Below are positions 42,254 through 49,958 of a stretch of 54,224 bases of DNA, in pieces (the first letter of the stretch is position 1; every line of letters begins with the position of its first letter). The position numbers were made by a program, and so were the translations under genes. The stretch is from CAVQGZ01 sp964356295 (lineage in GTDB: Bacteria; Actinomycetota; Actinomycetes; Jiangellales; Jiangellaceae). Under the pieces are notes generated by a model. That model was given only the letters and a program-made list of their open reading frames with translations, had not been told where the DNA came from and made no database searches. The DNA is taken from assembly GCA_964356295.1 (NCBI GenBank), contig CAYHHE010000005.1:1-54224 (forward strand). Direction: 5' to 3'.

Positions 42254-42259
42254 GGCGAG

Positions 42260-42667
42260 GTGCTGGTGATCAGCAAGCCGGTGCTGGACGCGATGGTGGC
42301 GCATGCGCGCGCGGACCACCCGGACGAGGCGTGCGGGATCGTGGCGGGACCGGTCGAGGGTGACGACCCTGTCCGGCACGTGCCGATGACCAACGCCGAG
42401 CGCTCGCCGACCTTCTACCGGTTCGACTCGACCGAGCAGCTGCGCGTCTGGCGGGACATGGACGATCGCGACGAGCGTCCGGTCGTGATCTACCACTCGC
42501 ACACCGCGACCGAGCCGTACCCGTCGCGCACCGACATCGCCCTCGCGACCGACCCGGACGCGCACTACGTACTGATCTCCACCCGCGACCCGGTCGTCGT
42601 GGAGGTCCGGTCCTTCCGGATCGTCGACGCCGAGGTCAGCGAGGAGCCGGTGCAGGTGCTCGAGTAG
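42260..42667 (+). CDS. mec: Mec-type CysO-cysteine peptidase (JAMM/M67 family)
   Basis: This zinc peptidase (135 aa) cleaves cysteine from the CysO-cysteine adduct. The JAMM motif is complete: Glu23, His79-x-His81, Ser89 and Asp92 in HSHTATEPYPSRTD. It opens the conserved mec-cysO-cysM cluster (Rv1334-Rv1336 in M. tuberculosis). GTG 42260 was chosen for its -10 and because it places Glu23 as in homologues; the long frame upstream crosses non-coding sequence. Confidence 0.92.
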   Translation: MLVISKPVLDAMVAHARADHPDEACGIVAGPVEGDDPVRHVPMTNAERSPTFYRFDSTEQLRVWRDMDDRDERPVVIYHSHTATEPYPSRTDIALATDPDAHYVLISTRDPVVVEVRSFRIVDAEVSEEPVQVLE

Positions 42668-42713
42668 TCCAGCGCTCGGGAATGCCGGGTGAGTCGGCGT
42701 CGTTCCCGACACC

Positions 42714-42986
42714 ATGCCGGTCGAGGTCCGAATCCCCACCATCCTGCGCACCTACACCGACGGCGCGAAGACCGTGCAGGTCGACGGCACCACGCTGGCC
42801 GAGGTGATCGACAGCCTCGAGTCGAGCCACGTCGGGCTGAAGGACCGCCTGGTGGACGACGGGTCGCTGCGGCGGTTCGTCAACATCTACGTCAACGACG
42901 AGGACGTGAGGTTCCTGGGTGGGCTGGCCGCAGCCGTGTCCGACGGTGACTGCGTGACGGTGCTGCCCGCGGTCGCCGGCGGCTGA
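42714..42986 (+). CDS. cysO: Sulfur carrier protein CysO (ThiS/MoaD-like)
   Basis: This is a 90-aa ubiquitin-fold protein ending in the required Gly-Gly (AVAGG). Its C-terminus becomes a thiocarboxylate that CysM uses as sulfur donor. The beta-grasp pattern is clear from IPTILRTYTDGAKTVQVDG onward. It lies between the peptidase and the synthase of the same pathway, 46 bases after mec. Confidence 0.93.
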   Translation: MPVEVRIPTILRTYTDGAKTVQVDGTTLAEVIDSLESSHVGLKDRLVDDGSLRRFVNIYVNDEDVRFLGGLAAAVSDGDCVTVLPAVAGG

Positions 42987-43005
42987 GGACGACGCCGCCG
43001 GGCGC

Positions 43006-43953
43006 ATGCGCTACGACTCGTTCCTCGACTCCGTCGGCGCTACGCCGCTCGTCGGGCTGCCACGGCTCTCCCCGACGCCTGCGGTGCGGCTGTGGGCCAA
43101 GCTGGAGGACCGCAACCCCACCGGATCGGTGAAGGACCGACCGGCCATCGCGATGATCCGCGCCGCCGAGAGCGACGGTCGGCTGCGCCCCGGGGCGACC
43201 ATCCTCGAGCCGACGAGCGGGAACACCGGCATCTCGTTGGCGATGGCGTCCCGCGTGCTGGGGTACCACCTGGTGTGCGTGATGCCGGAGAACACCTCGG
43301 TCGAACGGCGCCAGCTGCTCACGATGTACGGCGCGGAGATCGTGCTGTCCCCGGCGGCTGGAGGGTCGAACGAGGCGGTGCGGGTCGCCCAGCGGATGGC
43401 GCAGGCCAATCCGGACTGGGTCATGCTCTACCAGTACGGCAACCCCGCGAACGCACAGGCCCACTACCTCACCACCGGCCCCGAGATCCTGGCTGACCTG
43501 CCCACCGTCACCCACTTCGTGGCCGGGCTCGGGACCACCGGCACGCTGATGGGCGCAGGCCGGTTCCTGCGCGAGAAGGTGCCGGGCGTGCAGGTGGTCG
43601 CAGCCGAGCCCCGCTACGGCGAGCTGGTCTACGGCCTGCGCAACCTCGACGAGGGATTCGTCCCCGAGCTCTACGACCCTGACGTCCTGACCAGCCGCTT
43701 CTCCGTCGGTCCGCGCGACGCCGTCCGCCGGGTCCGCCAGCTGCTGGACAGCGAGGGCATCTTCGCGGGTATCTCGACCGGCGCGATCCTGCACGCTGCG
43801 CTCGGGCTGGCAGCCAGGGCCGTCCGTGACGGCCAGTCCGCCGACATCGCCTTCATCGTCTGCGACGGAGGGTGGAAGTACCTGTCCACCGGCGTCTACA
43901 CCGGCTCGCTGGACGATGCGGAGGACGCCCTGGACGGACAGCTGTGGGCGTAG
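43006..43953 (+). CDS. cysM: O-phosphoserine sulfhydrylase CysM
   Basis: This PLP enzyme (315 aa) makes CysO-cysteine from O-phosphoserine and CysO thiocarboxylate. PLP lysine 43 is in GSVKDRPA and the phosphate-binding TSGNTGI is at about residue 71. The segment YGELVYGLRNLDEGFVPEL, typical of CysM and containing the arginine that reads phosphoserine, separates it from O-acetylserine enzymes. The pathway is more oxidation-resistant than the usual route. No activating serine kinase is in the window. Confidence 0.93.
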   Translation: MRYDSFLDSVGATPLVGLPRLSPTPAVRLWAKLEDRNPTGSVKDRPAIAMIRAAESDGRLRPGATILEPTSGNTGISLAMASRVLGYHLVCVMPENTSVERRQLLTMYGAEIVLSPAAGGSNEAVRVAQRMAQANPDWVMLYQYGNPANAQAHYLTTGPEILADLPTVTHFVAGLGTTGTLMGAGRFLREKVPGVQVVAAEPRYGELVYGLRNLDEGFVPELYDPDVLTSRFSVGPRDAVRRVRQLLDSEGIFAGISTGAILHAALGLAARAVRDGQSADIAFIVCDGGWKYLSTGVYTGSLDDAEDALDGQLWA

Positions 43954-44002
43954 TGACCGCGGACACGTCGCCAGGGCCTTCTCCTAGGCCGCGGCGTCCG
44001 CC

Positions 44003-44008
44003 TAGGGT
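44003..44008 (+). promoter_or_regulatory. -10 element for leaderless murI
   Basis: TAGGGT is followed by seven bases and the GTG at 44016. Confidence 0.65.
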
Positions 44009-44015
44009 CGCGGCC

Positions 44016-44858
44016 GTGGCGGATGCGCCCATCGGCATCGTCGACAGCGGCGTCGGCGGCCTGACCGTGGCACGCGCCGTCCTCGACCTGCTGCCACACG
44101 AGCCGTTGCTGTACCTCGGAGACACCGCTCGCGGCCCCTACGGCCCGCTGCCGATCGCGACCGTGCGTGGCTACGCCCTCGAGGTCATGGACCTGCTCGT
44201 CGAGCGCGGGGTGAAGATGCTGGTCATCGCCTGCAACTCGGCCAGCAGCGCGATGCTCCGGGACGCCCGGGAGCGCTACACCCGCGAGCGTGGCGTCCCG
44301 GTCGTCGAGGTCATCGCACCCGCCGTCCGGCGGTCGGTGGCCACCACCCGCGCAGGCCGCATCGGCGTGATCGGCACCGAGGCGACCATCAGCAGCCGGG
44401 CCTACGAGGACTCCTTCGCCGCGGCCCCCCACCTGCAGGTGACCTCGGCCGCCTGCCCCGCCTTCGTGGAGTTCGTCGAAGCCGGCGTCACGCACGGCCC
44501 CGAGCTCGAGTCCGCCGCGCAGGCGTACCTGGCGCCGCTGCGGGAGCAGCAGGTCGACACCCTGATCCTCGGCTGCACGCACTACCCGCTGCTCGCCGGC
44601 GTGATCTCATACGTGATGGGCGAGGACGTGGCCCTGGTGTCCAGCGCGGACGAGACCGCGCGCGAGGTCTTCCGAGCGTTGCGCGAGCACGACCTGCTGC
44701 GCCGCGACGACCTACCACCGCCGACCCACCAGTTCCTGGCCACCGGTGACCCGCAGGCATTCGCGACGCTCGGGCGCCGGTTCCTGGGACCGGAGGTGCG
44801 CTTGGTGGAGGGCGTGAGCCCGTCGGGGGCGGCGATGGCCGCGGTGGTGGCCGGATGA
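44016..44858 (+). CDS. murI: Glutamate racemase
   Basis: This enzyme (280 aa) makes D-glutamate for peptidoglycan. Both catalytic cysteines are visible, in IACNSASSA (about residue 70) and LGCTHYPLL (about residue 186). It starts with the family motif IGIVDSGVGGLTVA. GTG 44016 was chosen for the -10 and family start. The rhomboid protease gene Rv1337, found between cysM and murI in M. tuberculosis, is absent here. Confidence 0.94.
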   Translation: MADAPIGIVDSGVGGLTVARAVLDLLPHEPLLYLGDTARGPYGPLPIATVRGYALEVMDLLVERGVKMLVIACNSASSAMLRDARERYTRERGVPVVEVIAPAVRRSVATTRAGRIGVIGTEATISSRAYEDSFAAAPHLQVTSAACPAFVEFVEAGVTHGPELESAAQAYLAPLREQQVDTLILGCTHYPLLAGVISYVMGEDVALVSSADETAREVFRALREHDLLRRDDLPPPTHQFLATGDPQAFATLGRRFLGPEVRLVEGVSPSGAAMAAVVAG

Positions 44859-45601
44859 GGCTGACTGTCGTCGGCTGCTCCGGCTCGTTCCCTGGGCCGG
44901 ACTCGGCCGCCTCGTGCTACCTGGTCGAGGCCGACGGGTTCCAGGTCGTGCTGGACCTCGGCAACGGCTCCCTCGGCCAGCTGCAGCGCTACACCAGCCT
45001 CGACCGCCCGGGCGCGGTGCTGCTCAGCCATCTGCACGCCGACCACGTCATCGATCTCACCTCGTACTACGTCGTGCGGCGCTACCACCCCGACGGGCCG
45101 ATGGGGCCGCTGCCGGTCTACGGTCCGCACGGCAGCTCGCACCGGATGGCCCGGGCCTACGACCTCCCCTACAACCCTGGGATGACGCACGAGTTCGACT
45201 TCCGCACGTTCGGCACCGAGCCGTTGCAGGTCGGACCCTTCACGGTCAGCGTCGTGCCGGTGATCCACCCGGTGGAGTCCTACGCCATGCGGCTCGAGCA
45301 CGCTGGCCGCAGCATCGTCTACAGCGGCGACACCGCCCCCACTCCCAACCTGCCCAAGCTGGCCGCCGGTGCCGACCTGTTCGTCTGCGAGGCCGCGTTC
45401 CTCGAGGGCGGGGTCAACCCCGAGGGTCTGCACCTGACCGGCAAGGAGGCGGGCGAGGCCGCGACTGCGGCCGGAGCCAAGAGCCTGATCGTCACCCACG
45501 TCCCCCCGTGGGGGGACGCGGCACGGGCCCTGGCCGAGGCCAAGGAGACCTATGCCGGCCCGCTCGAGCTTGCCGCCCCGGGGATGACCGTCGAGGTCTG
45601 A
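44855..45601 (+). CDS. MBL-fold phosphodiesterase-like protein (Rv1339 type)
   Basis: This is a 248-aa metallo-hydrolase with the metal motif HLHADH at about residue 58 and ligands in SGDTAPT and VTHVPP. Its place between murI and rph matches Rv1339 of M. tuberculosis, an atypical cyclic nucleotide phosphodiesterase. That activity is inferred from synteny and fold. The ATG overlaps the murI stop. Confidence 0.82.
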   Translation: MRLTVVGCSGSFPGPDSAASCYLVEADGFQVVLDLGNGSLGQLQRYTSLDRPGAVLLSHLHADHVIDLTSYYVVRRYHPDGPMGPLPVYGPHGSSHRMARAYDLPYNPGMTHEFDFRTFGTEPLQVGPFTVSVVPVIHPVESYAMRLEHAGRSIVYSGDTAPTPNLPKLAAGADLFVCEAAFLEGGVNPEGLHLTGKEAGEAATAAGAKSLIVTHVPPWGDAARALAEAKETYAGPLELAAPGMTVEV

Positions 45602-45612
45602 GGATGCCCGCG

Positions 45613-45618
45613 TAGCCT
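45613..45618 (+). promoter_or_regulatory. -10 element for leaderless rph
   Basis: TAGCCT lies eight bases before the rph GTG. Confidence 0.5.
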
Positions 45619-45626
45619 TCGGCGAT

Positions 45627-46349
45627 GTGACCCGACCCGACGGACGCCAGCCCGACCAGCTGCGACCCGTGTCGTTCCAGCGGCACTGGTCCATGCATGC
45701 GGAGGGGTCGGTGCTGGTCGCCTTCGGCGAGACCAAGGTGCTGTGCACGGCGTCGGTCACCAGAGGGGTCCCGCGTTGGCGGGCGGGCTCCGGCCGGGGC
45801 TGGGTCACCGCGGAGTACGCCATGCTGCCTCGTGCCACCACCACGCGCTCGGACCGTGAGTCGGTCAAGGGCCGTCCCGGTGGCCGGACCCAGGAGATCT
45901 CGCGGCTCGTCGGCCGATCCCTGCGCGCCGCGCTCGACCTGGCCGCGTTGGGGGAGAACACCATCGTCATCGACTGCGACGTCCTGCAGGCCGACGGGGG
46001 AACCCGCACTGCGGCGATCACCGGCGGGTACGTGGCGCTGGTGGACGCCATCTCCTGGCTGCGCGGCCAGGGGGGACTGACGGCCGAGCCCCTGGTGGCC
46101 TCCGTCGCAGCCGTCTCGGTGGGGGTCGTCGGCGCGGAGCCGGTGCTCGACCTTGCCTACCTCGAGGACGTGACGGCAGAGACCGACATGAACGTCGTGA
46201 TGACCGGAGACGGTCGCTTCGTCGAGGTCCAGGGCACGGCGGAGGGCGAGGCCTTCGATCGCGCGCTGCTCGAGGGCATGCTGGACCTGGCCACCAGCGG
46301 CTGTGCCACGCTCACCGCGCAGCAGGCCGAAGCACTGTCCGGGCCATGA
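45627..46349 (+). CDS. rph: Ribonuclease PH
   Basis: This phosphorolytic exoribonuclease (240 aa) trims tRNA 3' ends. Conserved parts include ETKVLCTASV, the WVTAEYAMLPRATTTR segment, GRTQEISRLVGRSLRA and DCDVLQADGGTRTA. It has full length. The stop overlaps the rdgB ATG by four bases, and a tRNA-Leu gene converges on the end of that operon. Confidence 0.95.
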   Translation: MTRPDGRQPDQLRPVSFQRHWSMHAEGSVLVAFGETKVLCTASVTRGVPRWRAGSGRGWVTAEYAMLPRATTTRSDRESVKGRPGGRTQEISRLVGRSLRAALDLAALGENTIVIDCDVLQADGGTRTAAITGGYVALVDAISWLRGQGGLTAEPLVASVAAVSVGVVGAEPVLDLAYLEDVTAETDMNVVMTGDGRFVEVQGTAEGEAFDRALLEGMLDLATSGCATLTAQQAEALSGP

Positions 46350-46981
46350 CCGCCGCGTTGGTGCTGGCCACCCGCAACCGCAAGAAGCTCGCCGAGCTCG
46401 ACCGGATCCTGAGCGCCGCGGGTGTCTGTGCGCGGCTGCTGACCTTGGACGACGTGGACGTGCCCGAGGTCGTCGAGTCAGGCGCGACGTTCGCCGAGAA
46501 CGCCGTGCGCAAGGCCGTGGCCACCGCTGCCGCCAGCGGGTTGCCGGCGGTCGCTGACGACTCCGGTCTGGTCGTCGACGCGCTCAACGGCATGCCCGGA
46601 GTCCTCTCGGCCCGGTGGAGCGGTGCGGGGGCGGACGACGCGTCCAACCTTCGGCTCGTCCTGGAGCAGACCGCCGACGTCCCGCAGGACCGCCGCGGGG
46701 CCGCCTTCGTCTGCGTCGCCGCACTGGCCGAGCCCGACGGCAGGGTGCACGTCGTCGAGGGGCGTGTCACCGGGCACCTGCTCACGGCGCCGCGGGGCAG
46801 CGGCGGCTTCGGGTACGACCCGATCTTCGTGCCCGAGGGACACACGCGGACCACCGCGCAGATGACGCCGCAGGAGAAGGACGCGATCAGCCACCGGGGG
46901 AAGGCGTTCCGGGGCATCGCGGAGGTGCTTGGTGCGGGAGGCGGGACTCGAACCCGCACGCCCGAGGGCACTGGATCCTAA
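46346..46981 (+). CDS. rdgB: dITP/XTP pyrophosphatase, C-terminus antisense to tRNA-Leu
   Basis: This house-cleaning enzyme (211 aa) hydrolyses non-canonical purine triphosphates. The family motif ATRNRKKLAEL at the start, ADDSGLVVDALNG, GFGYDPIF and the SHRGKA segment near the C-terminus are all present. Homologues end 10 or so residues after SHRGKA. Here the frame continues antisense through tRNA-Leu, adding the tail GTRTRTPEGTGS. The stop TAA (46979-46981) is the complement of the tRNA anticodon loop. The catalytic core is complete, so the tail is probably tolerated. Confidence 0.93.
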   Translation: MTAALVLATRNRKKLAELDRILSAAGVCARLLTLDDVDVPEVVESGATFAENAVRKAVATAAASGLPAVADDSGLVVDALNGMPGVLSARWSGAGADDASNLRLVLEQTADVPQDRRGAAFVCVAALAEPDGRVHVVEGRVTGHLLTAPRGSGGFGYDPIFVPEGHTRTTAQMTPQEKDAISHRGKAFRGIAEVLGAGGGTRTRTPEGTGS

Positions 46982-47014
46982 GTCCAGCGCGGCTGCCAGT
47001 TACGCCACTCCCGC
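46930..47014 (-). tRNA. tRNA-Leu (TAG)
   Basis: The acceptor pair GCGGGAG/CTCCCGC is perfect, and the loop CTTAGGA carries anticodon TAG. A long variable arm makes it class II. CCA is encoded (46930-46932), unlike the other three tRNAs here. It converges on and overlaps rdgB by 52 bases. Confidence 0.95.
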
Positions 47015-47024
47015 CTCCCCGGCC

Positions 47025-47030
47025 AGGGTA
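47025..47030 (-). promoter_or_regulatory. Candidate -10 element for tRNA-Leu
   Basis: TACCCT on the minus strand lies 10 bases before the tRNA 5' end. It also lies upstream of cbiQ on the other strand. Confidence 0.5.
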
Positions 47031-47128
47031 CCCAGGGTGTCGTCAGGGTGCAGACGCGACTGGGTCGCATCTAGTCTGTAGGGGTCGGTCGGACCGGGAG
47101 ACCGCGAGCCAGCGCGCAGGAGCCATTC

Positions 47129-47893
47129 GTGGGAGCAGGTCACGTCCATCGCCTCTACCGGCATGGCCACAGCGTCGTGCACCGGCTGCCGGCGCACGTC
47201 AAGCTGGTGACACTGGTGGCGTTCGTCGTCGTCGTGGTGGCCACCCCGCGGGAGGCCTTCTGGGCCTTCGGGGTCTACGCCGCCCTGCTGGCCGGGGTGG
47301 CCGTGGCGGCACGGGTGCCGGCACTGTTCATCCTGCGGCGGCTGGTGGTGGAGATCCCGTTCGTCGTCTTCGCCCTCCTGCTCCCGCTCATCGCTACCGG
47401 CCCGACGGTCGAGGTGCTCGGACTGAGCCTGTCCGAGGAGGGCCTGCTGGCCGGCTGGAACATCCTGGCCAAGGGCACGCTCGGGGTGGTGGCGTCCATC
47501 CTGCTCGCGGCAACGACCGATGCCCGGTCCCTCCTGCTGGCCATGCAGCGCCTGCGGGTCCCGCCGGTGCTGGTCGAGATCACCTCGTTCATGGTGCGCT
47601 ACGCCGACGTCATCACCGCCGAGATGCGCCGGATGAAGATCGCCCGCGAGTCACGCGGGTTCACCGGAGGTCGGCGCCGGCAGTTCGGGGTCCTCGCCAC
47701 CTCAGCCGGCGCGCTGTTCATCCGCTCCTACGAACGGGGCGAGCGCGTCCACCTCGCCATGCTGTCGCGTGGCTACGCCGGACGCCTTCCGGTCATCGAG
47801 GTGCAGCAGGCTGCAGCGGCACAGTGGGCAGGAGCAGCCCTGCTGCCGCTGACCGCGCTGGGGGTCCTGGTGGCTGCTTGGATGACCCTGTGA
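47129..47893 (+). CDS. cbiQ: ECF transporter T component (CbiQ family)
   Basis: This is the membrane coupling subunit of an energy-coupling factor importer (254 aa). It has about six membrane segments and the two cytoplasmic coupling motifs with Ala-Arg-Gly-like character, ARESRGFTGG (about residue 173) and LSRGYAGRLP (about residue 213). GTG 47129 has the SD CAGGAG eight bases upstream. CbiQ usually serves cobalt uptake with CbiM and CbiN, but no S component or CbiM/N lies here, so the substrate is open. The 114-base leader is too short for a cobalamin riboswitch. Confidence 0.85.
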   Translation: MGAGHVHRLYRHGHSVVHRLPAHVKLVTLVAFVVVVVATPREAFWAFGVYAALLAGVAVAARVPALFILRRLVVEIPFVVFALLLPLIATGPTVEVLGLSLSEEGLLAGWNILAKGTLGVVASILLAATTDARSLLLAMQRLRVPPVLVEITSFMVRYADVITAEMRRMKIARESRGFTGGRRRQFGVLATSAGALFIRSYERGERVHLAMLSRGYAGRLPVIEVQQAAAAQWAGAALLPLTALGVLVAAWMTL

Positions 47894-48648
47894 CCGTACC
47901 GTCGCTCGAGGTCAACGGCCTGGCCTTCGCCTACCCGGACGGCCACCAGGCCCTGTTCGGGGTCACGCTGGCCATCGACCGCGGAGAAAGGGTCGCGCTT
48001 CTCGGGCCCAATGGTGCCGGCAAGACGACGCTGGTGCTCCACCTGAACGGGATCCTCCGCGCCGGTGCGGGATCGGTCCGGGTGGCCGGACTCCCGGTAG
48101 GCAAGGAGAACCTGCTGGAGATCCGCCGACGGGTCGGCATCGTCTTCCAGGACCCGGACGACCAGCTGTTCATGCCCACCGTGCGTGACGACGTCGCCTT
48201 CGGCCCGGCGAACCTCGGCCTGACCGGAAGCGAGCTGGAGGACCGCGTGCACCTCGCGTTGGCCCAGGTCGGGATGGAGACGTACGCCGACCGTCCGCCG
48301 CACCATCTGTCCTACGGCCAGCGTCGAAGGGTCGCCGTCGCGACCGTGCTGGCCATGGGCCCGGAGGTCCTCGTGCTCGACGAGCCGTCCAGCAACCTCG
48401 ACCCGGCCGCGCGCCGCGAGCTGGCCGAGGTGCTGCTGTCCCTGGACGTCACCATCCTCATGGTCACCCACGACCTGCCCTACGCCCTCGAGCTGTGCCC
48501 GCGGTCGGTGGTGCTGTCCGAGGGGGTCATCGTGGCCGACGCACCGACCCGCGACCTGCTCCTGGACGCCGACCTGCTTGCCCAGCACCGGCTGGAGCTC
48601 CCGTTCGGCTTCGACCCCGCGACCGCCCCGCTGGTGGCCCGGCACTAG
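47890..48648 (+). CDS. cbiO: ECF transporter ATP-binding protein (CbiO family)
   Basis: This is an ABC ATPase (252 aa) that energises the CbiQ-type importer. Walker A GPNGAGKT is at about residue 39, the Q-loop is in VFQDPDDQLFMPTV, and Walker B VLVLDEPSSNLDP is at about residue 160. The signature motif is LSYGQ with tyrosine for the usual glycine, a variant seen in cobalt-type EcfA. The GTG overlaps the cbiQ stop. Confidence 0.88.
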   Translation: MTVPSLEVNGLAFAYPDGHQALFGVTLAIDRGERVALLGPNGAGKTTLVLHLNGILRAGAGSVRVAGLPVGKENLLEIRRRVGIVFQDPDDQLFMPTVRDDVAFGPANLGLTGSELEDRVHLALAQVGMETYADRPPHHLSYGQRRRVAVATVLAMGPEVLVLDEPSSNLDPAARRELAEVLLSLDVTILMVTHDLPYALELCPRSVVLSEGVIVADAPTRDLLLDADLLAQHRLELPFGFDPATAPLVARH

Positions 48649-48665
48649 CCGGCTGAGGCAGCCGG

Positions 48666-48671
48666 TAGGGT
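48666..48671 (+). promoter_or_regulatory. -10 element for leaderless DUF3618 gene
   Basis: TAGGGT is followed by seven bases and GTG 48679. Confidence 0.65.
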
Positions 48672-48678
48672 GCGGGCC

Positions 48679-49137
48679 GTGACGTCCAGCCTGCCCTCGA
48701 CGCCGGAGAAGAAGCCGGGGAAGAAGCCGGAGCAGAAGCCGGAGCAGCGGTCGGCCGCGGAGATCGAGAACGAGATCGATGCCACCCGTCGGCGGCTGAC
48801 CTCGACCCTCGACGAGCTGTCCGTGCGCATGCAGCCCGATCAGCTCGGCAAGGACGTCTCGGAGGTGGCGTTCGCGGCCGCCGAGGACGGGAAGTCCCGG
48901 GTGAAGGTGGCCCTGGGACTCCAGCCGGCGCCGGACGGGTCCAGCGGGATCCGGCCCGAGGTCATCGGCGCGCTCGCGGGCGCAGGACTGGCCATCCTCA
49001 TCCTGCTCATCCGCTCGCGCCGGCAGTCGGTCTCCTACAAGCTCGTGCTGCCCAACGACTCCACGACGATCGACGAGATCCTGGTACGGGCCACCGGGGG
49101 CAAGGTGCCCCGCGGGATCGCCGTCCAGCGCGTCTGA
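48679..49137 (+). CDS. DUF3618 protein
   Basis: This 152-aa protein has a Lys/Pro-rich N-terminus, the DUF3618 segment EIENEIDATRRRLTSTLDEL at about residue 30 and one membrane helix (about residues 92-111). The function is unknown; it is common in actinobacteria and may organise at the envelope. GTG 48679 was chosen for its -10; an in-frame GTG three codons upstream is within that -10. Confidence 0.82.
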   Translation: MTSSLPSTPEKKPGKKPEQKPEQRSAAEIENEIDATRRRLTSTLDELSVRMQPDQLGKDVSEVAFAAAEDGKSRVKVALGLQPAPDGSSGIRPEVIGALAGAGLAILILLIRSRRQSVSYKLVLPNDSTTIDEILVRATGGKVPRGIAVQRV

Positions 49138-49147
49138 GCCCGCCGAC

Positions 49148-49618
49148 GTGACCGAGTCCGTCTGGGACTACCCGCGTCCTCCGCGGGTCGAGCCGACCGA
49201 CGAGCACGTCGTGGTCGAGCACGCCGGTCATCGGGTCCTCGACACCCGGCGGGCGCTGCGGGTGCTGGAGACCAGCCATCCGCCCACCTACTACGTGCCC
49301 CGCTCCGACATCGCCGACGGGGTGCTCGAACCGGCACGCTCGGCTCGACGGTCCATCTGCGAGTTCAAGGGCGAGGCGCACTACTGGGACCTGACCGTCG
49401 GGGACCGTCGGGTACCCGACGTGGCCTGGTCCTACCCCCGCCCGTCGCCGGGGTACCGGGTGCTGGTCGACCACGTGGCGTTCTACCCCGGCCGGGTCGA
49501 CCGCTGCCTGGTCGACGACGAGGTCGTGGCAGCCCAGCCGGGGGACTTCTACGGCGGGTGGATCACCTCTCGGGTGCGTGGCCCGTTCAAGGGCGGTCCT
49601 GGGACGGCCGGGTGGTGA
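49148..49618 (+). CDS. DUF427 protein
   Basis: This is a 156-aa protein with the DUF427 pattern: ESVWDYPRPPRVEP at the start, then CEFKGEAHYWDL and DHVAFYPGRVD. The biochemical role is unknown. It is 10 bases after DUF3618 and four bases before the GroES-like gene, so it is probably in one operon with them. Confidence 0.85.
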   Translation: MTESVWDYPRPPRVEPTDEHVVVEHAGHRVLDTRRALRVLETSHPPTYYVPRSDIADGVLEPARSARRSICEFKGEAHYWDLTVGDRRVPDVAWSYPRPSPGYRVLVDHVAFYPGRVDRCLVDDEVVAAQPGDFYGGWITSRVRGPFKGGPGTAGW

Positions 49619-49622
49619 ACCG

Positions 49623-49958
49623 GTGAACGGACCCTTCGGATCGGACAAGGTGCCGGTGCGGATGCTGCACGACCGCGTGCTGGTGTCCACCGACGTCGAC
49701 TCCGGCGAGCGTCGCTCGTCGGGGGGGATCGTCATCCCTGCCACGGCGGAGGTCGGGCGTCGGTTGGCCTGGGCCCGGGTCGTCGCGGTCGGGTCGAACG
49801 TCCGACTCGTGCAGGAGAACGACCGCGTGCTCTACGATCCCGCGGACAAGGCGGAGGTCGAGCTGCGAGGGGAGAGCTTCATCCTGCTGCGCGAGCGCGA
49901 CGTCCACGCGGTTGCCGCTGAGCGGCTCGGGGACGGGCAGCCGGGGCTGTACCTGTGA
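49623..49958 (+). CDS. GroES-like co-chaperone family protein
   Basis: This is a 111-aa protein with a GroES/Cpn10-like beta-barrel: VRMLHDRVLV at the start, the mobile-loop region SSGGIVIPATAE, then VVAVGSNVRLV and RVLYDPADKAEVELRGES. It is not in a groESL context, and the core is followed by an additional acidic tail. It may be a divergent actinobacterial paralogue rather than the main GroES. GTG 49623 is preferred because it gives the family-like start. Confidence 0.75.
   Translation: MNGPFGSDKVPVRMLHDRVLVSTDVDSGERRSSGGIVIPATAEVGRRLAWARVVAVGSNVRLVQENDRVLYDPADKAEVELRGESFILLRERDVHAVAAERLGDGQPGLYL

Larger units (their letters stand above)
41941..42259. promoter_or_regulatory. Intergenic region between rhodopsin and mec
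   Basis: This 319-base divergent spacer is the longest non-coding stretch seen. It holds the rhodopsin SD, a direct repeat of TCTGAA at 42002-42007 and 42013-42018 (11-base period), and the mec -10 at 42248. No confident small gene or structured RNA was seen; the open frames crossing it have no protein-like character. Confidence 0.5.

Noticed and set aside
47015..47128. Cobalamin riboswitch before cbiQ
   Set aside because: The spacer is only 114 bases and no B12-box-like sequence was seen.
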